Assembly: GCA_016704465.1 (NCBI GenBank)
Contig: JADJAD010000009.1
Coordinates: forward strand, 62,001-126,000
Reading direction: 5' to 3'
Length of the DNA stretch: 64,000 nucleotides
From: Gemmatimonadota bacterium
GTDB taxonomy: Bacteria; Gemmatimonadota; Gemmatimonadetes; Gemmatimonadales; Gemmatimonadaceae
Shown here: positions 9,005 through 17,076 of the stretch, piece after piece
Numbering within the stretch: the stretch's first letter is position 1
Layout of the letters: each line of letters starts with the position of its first letter
Made by a program: the position numbers and the translations under genes
The notes under the pieces: generated by a model
Seen by the model: only the letters and a program-made list of their open reading frames with translations
Told to the model about the DNA's origin: nothing
Databases searched by the model: none

Positions 9005-9607
9005 TCATTCCCGCAATCCTTCGAGCGCGTCCCGCAGCTGGTGCCGGGCGCGGTGGATGTAGGTCTTGACGGTTCCGAGGGGGAGGTCGAGCGTGGCGGC
9101 GATTTCCTCGTACGACCGCCCTTCGACATGACGAAGCATTATGCACGCGCGGTACTCGGGGCGGAGTTGCTGGATCGCCCGCTCGATCGCCGAGCCGAGT
9201 TCCTTGGCCTCCATCTCGTCGAGGGCAGATTCCTGCCGTGCCACGACGTCGAACGACGTCGCCTCGATTTCGGCCGCGCTGCGCGCGTGCGGGGAGCCGT
9301 CGATGGAGATGGTGTCGAGTTGGCGCTTGCGCAGGTGATCGATCGCGACGTTGTTGGCGATCTTGAACAGCCAGCTGGAGAGCTTGAACTCGGGGCGGTA
9401 CTTGTCGATGTGGTTGAGGACCTTGATGAACGTGTCCTGGGTCAGATCCTCGGTGACCTCCCGATTGCGCACCATGCGGAAGATGAGCGAGAAGACCGGA
9501 CGCTCGTAGCGGCCCACCAACTCCCGATACGCCGCTTCCCGTCCTTCCTGAGCGAGGGAGACGAGATCGGCGTCGGGGAGGTTGCGTAGGTCGAGGAGTG
9601 GGGCCAT
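9005..9607 (-). CDS. ECF-type RNA polymerase sigma factor
   Basis: Alternative sigma factor of the extracytoplasmic-function group, about 200 aa from the ATG at 9607 (a TTG at 9679 would add 24 unremarkable residues). Sigma region 2 is clear (YERPVFSLIFRMVRN, TEDLTQDTFIKVLNHI, LSSWLFKIANNVAIDHLRKR), and region 4 at the C-terminus has YRACIMLRHVEGRSYEEIA and the recognition helix LPLGTVKTYIHRARHQL. There is no region 1 or 3, as expected for ECF members. It is transcribed with the zinc-finger anti-sigma and the polymer-forming membrane protein and is divergent from ubiE. The RpoE-like region 2/4 sequence suggests an envelope-stress regulon, which is an inference. Confidence 0.9.
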   Translation of the reverse strand: MAPLLDLRNLPDADLVSLAQEGREAAYRELVGRYERPVFSLIFRMVRNREVTEDLTQDTFIKVLNHIDKYRPEFKLSSWLFKIANNVAIDHLRKRQLDTISIDGSPHARSAAEIEATSFDVVARQESALDEMEAKELGSAIERAIQQLRPEYRACIMLRHVEGRSYEEIAATLDLPLGTVKTYIHRARHQLRDALEGLRE

Positions 9608-9689
9608 CAGCAGGGGTCGGCGAGCCCGTGGGAACGGTCCCTCGGCTCGCGAGGTTGGGAAGCTATCGAGTGCCGACAACCCGGTCTAG

Positions 9690-9737
9690 GACACGCGCTT
9701 TGACACGCGCGCCGACACGCGCGTGGACACGCGCTTG
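9690..9737. repeat. 12-nt tandem repeat, four copies, in the sigma/ubiE spacer
   Basis: GACACGCGC recurs at 9690, 9702, 9714 and 9726, exactly 12 bases apart, each followed by a variable triplet (TTT, GCC, GTG, TTG). It lies in the 165-base divergent spacer between the sigma factor start and the ubiE start. The regular spacing could be replication slippage or an array of protein-binding sites about one helical turn apart. Confidence 0.85.
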
Positions 9738-9772
9738 CCGAGGGTGAGGCGCTCACGCAACTTTGGCATCTC

Positions 9773-10528
9773 ATGACCTCAACCGATCTCGATGCGGTAG
9801 AGGCGCGTGCCGCCGCGGAAGGCGGCGCCGTCAAGCGGGCGTATGTCCGCCGCATCTTCTCGGAGATCGCCCCGTCCTACGATCTCCTCAATCACCTGCT
9901 GAGCTTCAACATTGACAAGCGGTGGCGCACCAAGGCCATCCGCGAGTTGGAGTGGACGCGCGCGCCCGACGGGACATACCTCGACCTCTGTGCGGGGACG
10001 CTCGATGTGGGGACGCAGCTCACGCGCGAGCGGGGATTTCGCGGCTTCGTGCTCGGCACCGACTTCGCCCTGCCGATGCTGCAGGCCGGCGAGGGGAAGG
10101 CGCCGCGCACCCGGCTCACGCCGGTCAACGGCGATGCGCTTGAACTGCCGTACCGAGATCGCTCGCTCGATGGGGCGATCGTGGCGTTCGGAATCCGCAA
10201 CCTTGCGGACCTCCCGGCAGGTCTTCGCGAGGTGCGCCGCGTGCTCAAGCCCGGGGCGCGCTTCGTGATCCTGGAGTTCTCGACCCCGCGGAGCGGAGTG
10301 GTGCGGGGCGGCTACCACGCCTACTTCCACCACGTCCTTCCGTGGATCGGCGGGATCATCAGCGGGCACAAGACCGCGTACACGTACCTCCCGCAATCGG
10401 TCGCCAACTTCCCGGTGCAGGAAGAGCTCTCCCGGAAGATGCGCGACGCGGGATACGTCGATGTGCGCTATCGCGACCTGACCTTCGGGGTCGCGGCCGT
10501 CCATGTCGGCACCGTCCCGTCCGAATAG
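9773..10528 (+). CDS. ubiE: Demethylmenaquinone methyltransferase (UbiE/MenG)
   Basis: SAM-dependent C-methyltransferase of the quinone pathway, 251 aa, normal for UbiE/MenG. It starts with the family signature VRRIFSEIAPSYDLLNHLLS and has the SAM-binding loop LDLCAGTLDVG (motif I), the acidic strand end GTDFALPMLQ, the segment DGAIVAFGIRNLADLPAGLR and the C-terminal KTAYTYLPQSVANFP typical of the family. In an organism that uses menaquinone it catalyses the last step, methylation of demethylmenaquinol. It heads a same-strand cluster with ubiD, ubiA and ubiX, consistent with a menaquinone role rather than ubiquinone; I see no ubiquinone hydroxylases. A 12-nt tandem repeat begins directly after its stop codon. 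Confidence 0.93.
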   Translation: MTSTDLDAVEARAAAEGGAVKRAYVRRIFSEIAPSYDLLNHLLSFNIDKRWRTKAIRELEWTRAPDGTYLDLCAGTLDVGTQLTRERGFRGFVLGTDFALPMLQAGEGKAPRTRLTPVNGDALELPYRDRSLDGAIVAFGIRNLADLPAGLREVRRVLKPGARFVILEFSTPRSGVVRGGYHAYFHHVLPWIGGIISGHKTAYTYLPQSVANFPVQEELSRKMRDAGYVDVRYRDLTFGVAAVHVGTVPSE

Positions 10529-10588
10529 CAACCCGCACAGCACCCCGCACAGCAACCTGCACAGCAACCTGCACAGCAACCTGCGCTC
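10529..10588. repeat. 12-nt tandem repeat, five copies, between ubiE and ubiD
   Basis: The unit CAACCTGCACAG starts one base after the ubiE stop and repeats with a 12-base period. There are two slightly diverged copies (10529-10552), two exact ones (10553-10576) and a partial fifth (10577-10588), ending 24 bases before the ubiD ATG. The period matches the array upstream of ubiE, although the sequence differs. No function can be read from it. Confidence 0.9.
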
Positions 10589-10612
10589 CCTCGTCTTCTC
10601 GACTTCCTCGTC

Positions 10613-12115
10613 ATGCCCTTTCACGACCTGCAGTCCTTCATCGCCGCCCTCGACGCGGCCGGCGAGCTGGTTCGCATCACGCATCCGGTCTCGATTCACC
10701 TCGAGCTGTGCGAGATCGCCGATCGGGTGAGCAAGATGCCTGGAGGGGGCAAGGCGCTCCTGTTCGAGCATGCGTTGCTGCGCGACGGCAGCCGCTCGGC
10801 GTATCCGGTGGCGATCAACCTGTTCGGGTCGTATCGCCGGATGGGGATGTCGCTGGGCGTCGAGTCGCTCGACGAGGTGGGCGCCCGCATCACGCAGATG
10901 ATGGACCTCAAGGTTCCCGACGGCTTCCTGAACAAGCTGTCGCTGCTGCCGCGCCTGCTGGAGATCGCGAAGTTCCCGCCGCGGGTCAAGAGCGGGCGTG
11001 CGCCGTCGCAGGAGGTGGTGTGGCAAGGTGATGAGATCGACCTCGACAAGCTCCCCATCATCACCTGCTGGCCCGAGGATGGCGGGCCGTTCATCACGCT
11101 GACGATGGTCACGTCAAAGGATCCGAAGCGAGGGATTCGCAACGTGGGGATGTACCGGGTGCAGCAGATGGACAAGCGGTCGGTCGCGATGCATTGGCAG
11201 CGCCACAAGGTTGGCGCGGCGCATTGGCGCGAGATGGCGGAGCGAGGCGAGAAGATGCCGGTGTGCATCGTCGTCGGCGCGGATCCCGCGTCGGTCTACT
11301 CCGCCTCGGCCCCGCTGCCGCCGAACATCGACGAGTACCTGTTCGCCGGCTTCCTGCGCAAGGAACCGGTCAAGCTGGTCAAGGCGATCACCTGCGACCT
11401 CGATGTGCCGTGGGACGCGGAGTTCGTGATCGAGGGAGAGATCGATCCGGCCGAGGCGCTGGTGACCGAGGGGCCGTTCGGGGATCACACCGGCTTCTAC
11501 TCCGAGGCGGACCTCTACCCGCTGGTGCACGTGAAAGCGGTCACGATGAAGCGCAACGCTGTCTACGGTACCACGATCGTCGGGCGGCCTCCCATGGAGG
11601 ATTTCTACCTCGGGCACGCGACCGAACGCATCTTCCTGCCGCTGCTCAAGCTGACCACGCCGGAGATCGTCGACTATCACATGCCGGCCGAGGGGATCTT
11701 TCACAACCTCGTGTTCGTGTCGATCGACAAGCAGTATCCGGGGCACGCATACAAGGTGATGAACGCGCTGTGGGGCGCGGGCCTGATGTCGCTGGCCAAG
11801 GTGCTGGTGGTCGTGGACAAGGAAGTGAACGTGCGCAATCCGCAGGAGGCGTGGTGGGTGGCGCTCAACAACATCGACCCGGAGCGGGACACGCGTTTCA
11901 CGATGGGGCCGGTGGACGTGCTCGACCATGCCGCGCGCGCGTTCACCTACGGCAGCAAGATGGGGATCGACGCCACGCGCAAGTGGCCCGAAGAGGGGTT
12001 CACGCGGGACTGGCCCAAGGTCATCGAGATGGACGATGCGACGAAGCGGCGGGTCGATGCGATGTGGGACAAGCTCGGGATAGACGGGGGACGGGGGACG
12101 GGGGACGGGAGGTGA
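10613..12115 (+). CDS. ubiD: UbiD-family prenylated-FMN decarboxylase (MqnL-like)
   Basis: Member of the UbiD family of reversible decarboxylases that use prenylated FMN, 500 aa. Recognisable segments are the N-terminal FIAALDAAGELVRITHPV, the core EGPFGDHTGFYSE with its catalytic acids, and the C-terminal TRKWPEEGFTRDWP. The downstream ubiA and ubiX (which makes the prenyl-FMN cofactor) and upstream ubiE make a quinone-ring decarboxylation the most likely job. In the futalosine menaquinone route the equivalents are called MqnL, MqnP and MqnM, but mqnA-D are not in this window, so the route is inferred. The final dozen codons (GGRGTGDGR) are encoded by a GGGGGAC repeat, so the C-terminus may have been extended by repeat insertion. 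Confidence 0.88.
   Translation: MPFHDLQSFIAALDAAGELVRITHPVSIHLELCEIADRVSKMPGGGKALLFEHALLRDGSRSAYPVAINLFGSYRRMGMSLGVESLDEVGARITQMMDLKVPDGFLNKLSLLPRLLEIAKFPPRVKSGRAPSQEVVWQGDEIDLDKLPIITCWPEDGGPFITLTMVTSKDPKRGIRNVGMYRVQQMDKRSVAMHWQRHKVGAAHWREMAERGEKMPVCIVVGADPASVYSASAPLPPNIDEYLFAGFLRKEPVKLVKAITCDLDVPWDAEFVIEGEIDPAEALVTEGPFGDHTGFYSEADLYPLVHVKAVTMKRNAVYGTTIVGRPPMEDFYLGHATERIFLPLLKLTTPEIVDYHMPAEGIFHNLVFVSIDKQYPGHAYKVMNALWGAGLMSLAKVLVVVDKEVNVRNPQEAWWVALNNIDPERDTRFTMGPVDVLDHAARAFTYGSKMGIDATRKWPEEGFTRDWPKVIEMDDATKRRVDAMWDKLGIDGGRGTGDGR
12084..12112. repeat. GGGGGAC heptad repeat at the ubiD/ubiA junction
   Basis: Four tandem units of the 7-base word ACGGGGG, the last ending ACGGGAGG, overlap the ubiD 3' end and run up to the ubiA GTG. 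The GGGAGG end may double as the ubiA ribosome site. The same heptads form the arms of the larger elements at 22154, 49523 and 51725. The tract has four or more G-runs and could form a G-quadruplex. Confidence 0.9.
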
Positions 12116-13065
12116 CAGTCACCGAGGGGCGGGTGCCGGTGCGGGAGGGGCAGACGTTTGGCGGGACGACGCGGTTCGTGAAGTATGCGAACTTCGTGAA
12201 GTTGCCGCACACCGTGTTTGCGCTGCCGTTTGCGCTCGTTGGAGTCACGCTGGCCAGCTATCGCGCGCCGGTCACGATCGTGATGCTGGGCTGGGTCGTG
12301 GTGGCCTTTACGAGCGCGCGCTTCACCGGCATGGGATTCAACCGCATCGTCGACCGCGAGATCGACGGGCGCAACCCGCGCACCTCCATGCGGGAGATTC
12401 CCAGCGGGGCGATGACGGTGCGCGAGGCGTCGGTCGCGGTGGCGGTGTCATCAGCGCTCTTCGTCTACAGTGCCTGGAGTCTCAATGCGCTGTGCGCCGT
12501 GCTGTCGCCGCTGGCGCTGGTCTGGGTTTGCTTCTACTCGTATACCAAGCGCTTCACGCGCTGGTCGCACCTCGTGCTGGGCGTCGGCATGTCCATCGCG
12601 CCGGTGGGCGGCTACCTGGCGGTGACGGGGCAGTGGCCGAGTCCGTGGTGGATGCCGCTCGTGTTGTCGCTGGCGGTGACCACCTGGGGCGCAGGGTTCG
12701 ACATCCTGTACGCGCTGCAGGACGAGGCGTTCGACACGGCCAACGGGCTCTTCTCGATTCCGGTTGCCGTGGGGCAGGCGCGGGCGATCCGCCTCTCGCG
12801 GGCGTTGCACCTGGCCACCGTCGTGTCGCTCGCCGTGGTGGGGCTGGCGACTGACGGGGCGCTGCTCTTTGGCGTGGGCGTGCTCGTCGTGGCCGCGCTG
12901 CTGCTGTACGAGCACTCGCTCGTTCGGGCGGGCGACCTCTCGCGCCTGGACGCCGCGTTCTTCCTGTTGAACGGGGTGATCAGCATCGTCTTCTTTCTCA
13001 TCGTGCTTGCCGAGCGTCTGCTGCGGGGGGCTGGATGGGGAGCTGCCGTCGGGGTGGCCACATGA
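12112..13065 (+). CDS. ubiA: UbiA-family prenyltransferase (MqnP-like)
   Basis: Integral-membrane aromatic prenyltransferase, about 317 aa, with eight or nine hydrophobic segments. The start is the GTG at 12112, which overlaps the ubiD TGA by four bases (GTGA); longer frames exist but run through ubiD. The first Asp motif is NRIVDREIDGRNPRTS and the second is DILYALQDEAFD, both typical of UbiA enzymes binding Mg-diphosphate. It should attach the polyprenyl side chain to the aromatic quinone precursor. Its stop overlaps the ubiX start by four bases (ATGA), so ubiD, ubiA and ubiX are translationally coupled. MqnP (1,4-dihydroxy-6-naphthoate prenyltransferase) is the likeliest identity if the futalosine route operates. 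Confidence 0.9.
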   Translation: MTVTEGRVPVREGQTFGGTTRFVKYANFVKLPHTVFALPFALVGVTLASYRAPVTIVMLGWVVVAFTSARFTGMGFNRIVDREIDGRNPRTSMREIPSGAMTVREASVAVAVSSALFVYSAWSLNALCAVLSPLALVWVCFYSYTKRFTRWSHLVLGVGMSIAPVGGYLAVTGQWPSPWWMPLVLSLAVTTWGAGFDILYALQDEAFDTANGLFSIPVAVGQARAIRLSRALHLATVVSLAVVGLATDGALLFGVGVLVVAALLLYEHSLVRAGDLSRLDAAFFLLNGVISIVFFLIVLAERLLRGAGWGAAVGVAT

Positions 13066-13685
13066 CCGACTCCCGGGTCATGCACCCGATCGTGCTCGCC
13101 ATCACTGGCGCCTCGGGCGCGCCGTACGCCGTACGGCTGCTGGAATCGCTCCTGCACGCGGAGCGCCGGGTCTGGCTCGTGGTCTCGGGGCACGGCTTCC
13201 GGTTGTTGCAGACCGAGATGCAGATCGCCGACCTCGCGGCGTTGCGTGCGCACGTGGGCGCGACGGCCTTCGACCGGTGGGTGACGGTCTTCAGCGACCA
13301 GGATCGCGGGGCGTCGCCGGCCTCGGGATCGACGCGCATGCACGGCATGGTGATCTGTCCCTGCTCCATGGGGACCATCGCGTCCATTTCGCAGGGTACG
13401 TCCCGGTCGCTGGTGGAGCGCGCCGCCGACGTCATGCTGAAGGAGCGTCGTCGACTGGTCGTGGTGCCGCGCGAGACGCCGTACAGCGTGGTGCACCTGG
13501 AGAACATGCTGCGCCTCACGCAGGCAGGGGCGATCGTGATGCCCGCGTCGCCCGGCTTCTATCACCAACCGACGGCGATCGACGACCTGGTGAACTTCGT
13601 GGTGGCCCGCATCCTCGACCACCTCGACGTGGAACACACACTCGTCAGGCGCTGGGGGGGAGAACCCGATGCCCTCAATGCCTGA
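13062..13685 (+). CDS. ubiX: UbiX flavin prenyltransferase
   Basis: Makes prenylated FMN, the cofactor of UbiD, from FMN and a dimethylallyl donor; cytosolic, 207 aa. The ATG at 13062 overlaps the ubiA stop and directly precedes the Rossmann-like start MHPIVLAITGASGAPYAVRL. Other UbiX landmarks are the phosphate-binding CPCSMGTIASISQGTS, the helix VERAADVMLKERRRLVVVPRE and the C-terminal ETPYSVVHLENML. Co-location with ubiD is expected because UbiD is inactive without this cofactor. The last 17 bases overlap the next gene. Confidence 0.95.
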   Translation: MTDSRVMHPIVLAITGASGAPYAVRLLESLLHAERRVWLVVSGHGFRLLQTEMQIADLAALRAHVGATAFDRWVTVFSDQDRGASPASGSTRMHGMVICPCSMGTIASISQGTSRSLVERAADVMLKERRRLVVVPRETPYSVVHLENMLRLTQAGAIVMPASPGFYHQPTAIDDLVNFVVARILDHLDVEHTLVRRWGGEPDALNA

Positions 13686-14190
13686 GGCGGGGACGACGCG
13701 AATGGGGGGCGGCGAGCCGCTGGTGATCGGACTCATCTCCGATACGCATGGGCTGCTGCGCGCCGATGTGCATCGCGCATTGACCGGGGTGTCGCTCATC
13801 CTGCACGCCGGTGATGTCTGTGGCGATGAGATCCTGATGGAACTCGACCTCATCGCGCCCACCGTCGCGGTCTTCGGCAACTGTGACCCCCACGACGAAC
13901 CGCGACTCGTCAGGCAGGTCGAGCGCGTCGAGCGCGGGGTCCGCATTCATGTGAGCCACGGCCACGAGCTGGGGGTGCCCACCGTGAGCGGCCTGCTCGC
14001 GACCTACGACGCCGACGTGATCGTGTACGGGCACACCCATCGCCCGCTCATCGCGCGGGCCGGCGATCGCCTCGTGGTGAATCCGGGCGCCGCGGGTCCG
14101 CGCCGCTTCGACATCGCCCCCAGCGTCGCCCGCCTGACGATCACCCCCGACGGGCAGGCGGACGTGGAGCTGGTGGAGCTGGCGTACTAA
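13669..14190 (+). CDS. YfcE/MJ0936-family metallophosphoesterase
   Basis: Small binuclear-metal phosphodiesterase, 173 aa. All five metallophosphoesterase blocks are present in order: GLISDTHG, LHAGDVCG, AVFGNCD, HVSHGHE and VYGHTHRP, followed by the family's closing NPGAAGPRR. The YfcE/MJ0936 group acts on phosphodiester model substrates and its physiological substrate is not established. The ATG at 13669 overlaps the end of ubiX by 17 bases, so it is probably co-expressed with the quinone genes, though no functional link is known. Its stop overlaps that of the convergent DUF2490 gene. Confidence 0.88.
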   Translation: MPSMPEAGTTRMGGGEPLVIGLISDTHGLLRADVHRALTGVSLILHAGDVCGDEILMELDLIAPTVAVFGNCDPHDEPRLVRQVERVERGVRIHVSHGHELGVPTVSGLLATYDADVIVYGHTHRPLIARAGDRLVVNPGAAGPRRFDIAPSVARLTITPDGQADVELVELAY

Positions 14191-15068
14191 CGGCGCGGTG
14201 CACCTGCCGATGACCCGGTCGGGCTGTCGCCCGCCAGCGAGAAGTTCGACAGGATGTTGAGCACGAGGGTGTGGTTGCGCTCGAGGGTGCGGCCGTCGGG
14301 CTTCTGGAGCAGCTGCTCGAGGTACCCGACCTCGATGCGCAGCGCCTTCGAGACCCGCCGGCCGAGCGTGGCGCCGAGCCGATTCTGGTCGAAGACGTTG
14401 CCCCTGATGTTCGCCCCCCAGTTCAGGAACGGTTCCTCACTGACGTTGGCGTAGAACTCACCATCGTCCAGCGTCGCGCCCTGCAACGGGACGACAGCCT
14501 GGAGTCGGTAGCGCATGCGATTGGAGCGCACCCAGTTCTGCACGCGCGACTCGCCGCGCTCGAGCGCCATGCGCCCGAGCCACCGCTGTTCCAGCCGGTA
14601 CCGGTGCGAGATGGCGACACGCCCCACGGCGTGGCTCAGTTGCACCTGCTGCCACATGCGGTGCTCGGGAAACTGGAGGGCGACCGGGAGCTTGCCGTAC
14701 GGCCACGTCTCGACGTAGGCGTAGCCCCAATTGAGCATCAGCGCGGGCATGGGCTGGAACCGCACGCCCACGCGGGGAAACGCCTGCGCCATCTTGTTCA
14801 CGGGGCCGTGCATGCGGAGCACAAGCTCCGGTTCGACGAACCACCGACGCGACAGCTGGACGTCGCTGCGCAGGTTGATCCAGCCGTTCAATTGTTCACG
14901 GACGACTCGCTCCTGCCCGGTCGCCGGCGAGGGGAGCGTTAGCACGGCGACCATGGCCAGGGCCGCGACGCAACGAGCGGGCGAGTGGCGCACGCGTCGC
15001 CGCGCCGGTGTCGCGATGGGTTGGTACATCAAGGTGCCGGGCATGTCGGCGGTGGTCCGGTCAATCAT
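14187..15068 (-). CDS. DUF2490 outer-membrane beta-barrel protein
   Basis: Exported protein of about 293 aa with the alternating polar/aromatic strands of a small outer-membrane barrel and the DUF2490 pattern: WINLRSDVQLSRRWFVEPEL near the start, then HRYRLEQRW, VRSNRMRYRLQ and a conserved EPFLNW before RLGATLGRRV. The start is uncertain: ATG codons at 15068, 15044 and 15029 all precede the hydrophobic signal segment (AALAMVAVLTLPSPATGQ), and none has a good ribosome site. I list the longest of the three. DUF2490 proteins have no assigned function. It is divergent from the hybrid histidine kinase, with about 110 bases between the starts. Confidence 0.75.
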   Translation of the reverse strand: MIDRTTADMPGTLMYQPIATPARRRVRHSPARCVAALAMVAVLTLPSPATGQERVVREQLNGWINLRSDVQLSRRWFVEPELVLRMHGPVNKMAQAFPRVGVRFQPMPALMLNWGYAYVETWPYGKLPVALQFPEHRMWQQVQLSHAVGRVAISHRYRLEQRWLGRMALERGESRVQNWVRSNRMRYRLQAVVPLQGATLDDGEFYANVSEEPFLNWGANIRGNVFDQNRLGATLGRRVSKALRIEVGYLEQLLQKPDGRTLERNHTLVLNILSNFSLAGDSPTGSSAGAPRR

Positions 15069-15179
15069 TCGACGGTGTGGCGATCGAGGCCGGCGATGAG
15101 CCGGTGCCAATGTGCCGGCCGGTCCAGCGTCCGGTGAGGGGCGCATGCATTTCTCTCGTGCCCGCGAGTGAGTCGCGCG

Positions 15180-17036
15180 ATGGATCCTGCCGATACTCTC
15201 GGGGTGCCTTCCTTCTTTCAGGCCCTGCCAGGCGCCACGCGGCGGCGCATCAGTGACTGGACGCGCGTCTCCGCCAGCCGCTTCGGCGTGCGCGAAGACG
15301 CGACGCTTGCGCACTGGCGCGGGCGCATCCTCGCGGCGCTGCTCGGCGCAGCGTTGCTGCTCGGATTCGTCCCGCTCCTGTTGGGCCTGTACATCTTCCT
15401 CCTGCACGGACCGAGGGTGATGGTGGTGGTCGACCTTGCTGCCTATGCGGCGGCGGGCTGGGTGCTATATAGTCGATCGCTGCGCTACCGCGCGCGCGCG
15501 TGGAGCGTCATCCTCTCGATGTTCGCGATCGGCGCCATTTCGATGGCGCTGACGGGATTTCGCACCGCGGGCGCGGTCTGGTTGAGCATGGCGGCGCTGA
15601 CCGCCGGACTGCTGGTCAGTGTACGCGCCGGTATTGCGGTGGTCGCCTGCTACACCCTGCTGTTCGCGGTACTTGGGGTTGGCATTGTGCAGGACGCGTT
15701 GCCGTGGACGCTGGGGGTGCCGAACGCCCTGCTGCTCTGGACGTTGTCCACGGTGAACACCGCACTCATCGGCCTCATGGCGACGGTGTCGGTCGGCGTT
15801 CTGGTTTCCGGACTCGAGCGCGAGTCAGAAGGGCGACTTCGCGCGGAGACGGAACGCCGACATGGGCAACAGCTCGAGGCGCTGGGGACGCTCGCCGGGG
15901 GCATCGCCCATGACTTCAACAACCTGCTGGCCCCGATACTCGGCAACGTCGAACTGCTCGCGGTCGGTGCGCCGATCGAGCAGCAGGAGTTGCTCGACGA
16001 CATCCGCACCTCGGCCGAGCGGGGGCGCGACCTCGTGCGGCGCCTGCTGAGCCTTCGACGCGGAGAGGTGGGGACGGAACGCACGGAGATGCTCGCTCCA
16101 GTGGCGGAGGAGGTCGCGCGCCTCGTGCGGGCCAGCGTCCCGCAGAGCGTGCGCATCGAGAGCCGGGTCACGCCGGCGCCTGCCGTGCGCGCGTCGGTGA
16201 CCGAGTTGCACCAGATCGTCATGAACCTGGTGACGAACGCCGTGCAGGCCATGCCCCGTGGCGGGGTGCTCACCCTGGACGTCGATACGATCGCGTCGGA
16301 CCATCGCCTGCTGGCGCGCCTGCGCGTGCGCGACACCGGCTGCGGCATGAACGAGGCGACGCGTGCGCGCGCGTTCGACCCGTTCTACACAACGAAGGGC
16401 GCCCAGCAGGGCACGGGGCTGGGGCTGGCGACGGTCCGGGCGCTGGTGGCCACGTTAGGCGGCACGGTCGCCCTGACGAGCACCGAGCGGGTGGGGACCG
16501 AGGTGACCGTGTGCCTGCCCGGCGTCTACGCCGACGACGAGCGAGACGAGCGGGTGCGGCACACCCAACGCCAACCGACGCCACGCGGCGTTGCCTCGTG
16601 GAACGGGACCTCCCCGACGCCGGTCGCTTCATACCCCGATGCCGCGGCTCCGGCCGCGCGACTCGTCCTGCTCGTGGATGACGAACCCGTGGTGCTGGAG
16701 AGCGCGCGTCGTGTCATGACCGCGCTCGGGTTCCGGGCGATCGCCATGTCGTCGGCGTGGGCGGCGGAAGAGTGGTTCGCCGAGCACGCCGCGGACTGCG
16801 ACCTGGTGATCACGGATCATCGGATGCCGGGGCGTACCGGTCCGGAGATGCTCGCCGCGATGCGTCGCCAGCGCCCGGACCTTCCCGCGGTGGTCGTCAG
16901 TGGCTACACCGCGGAAGCAGCCCGCGAGGTGCAGCAGCTGGGTGGCGACACGGCATTGCTCGCCAAGCCCTACGGCATCGCCGAGTTGACGGCCGCCATC
17001 GACTCGGCCGGTCGCACCAGCGCGGTGAGCGGCTAG
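15180..17036 (+). CDS. Hybrid sensor histidine kinase with receiver domain
   Basis: Membrane-bound two-component kinase, about 618 aa. Residues about 45-215 contain five or six hydrophobic segments forming the sensor, with no recognisable periplasmic domain. The phospho-acceptor segment is GGIAHDFNNLLAPILGNVEL (catalytic His in AHDFNN), followed by the ATPase boxes NLVTNAVQAMPRGG (N), DTGCGM (G1) and GTGLGLATV (G2). A C-terminal receiver has the acidic pair LLVDDEP, the phospho-Asp in LVITDHRMPG, and a Lys in LLAKPYG. HDFNNLL kinases with an attached receiver often act in branched relays. No DNA-binding partner is adjacent. A GTG at 15168 is an alternative start. Confidence 0.9.
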   Translation: MDPADTLGVPSFFQALPGATRRRISDWTRVSASRFGVREDATLAHWRGRILAALLGAALLLGFVPLLLGLYIFLLHGPRVMVVVDLAAYAAAGWVLYSRSLRYRARAWSVILSMFAIGAISMALTGFRTAGAVWLSMAALTAGLLVSVRAGIAVVACYTLLFAVLGVGIVQDALPWTLGVPNALLLWTLSTVNTALIGLMATVSVGVLVSGLERESEGRLRAETERRHGQQLEALGTLAGGIAHDFNNLLAPILGNVELLAVGAPIEQQELLDDIRTSAERGRDLVRRLLSLRRGEVGTERTEMLAPVAEEVARLVRASVPQSVRIESRVTPAPAVRASVTELHQIVMNLVTNAVQAMPRGGVLTLDVDTIASDHRLLARLRVRDTGCGMNEATRARAFDPFYTTKGAQQGTGLGLATVRALVATLGGTVALTSTERVGTEVTVCLPGVYADDERDERVRHTQRQPTPRGVASWNGTSPTPVASYPDAAAPAARLVLLVDDEPVVLESARRVMTALGFRAIAMSSAWAAEEWFAEHAADCDLVITDHRMPGRTGPEMLAAMRRQRPDLPAVVVSGYTAEAAREVQQLGGDTALLAKPYGIAELTAAIDSAGRTSAVSG

Positions 17037-17076
17037 TCAACGCGCGCGATGGCGCGCGCTGCCGACATCGCCGGAT

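Noticed and set aside
9690..10588. The regular repeats around ubiE as a CRISPR array
   Set aside because: The repeats are 12 bases with no 25-40 base unique spacers, and no cas-like gene is in the window.
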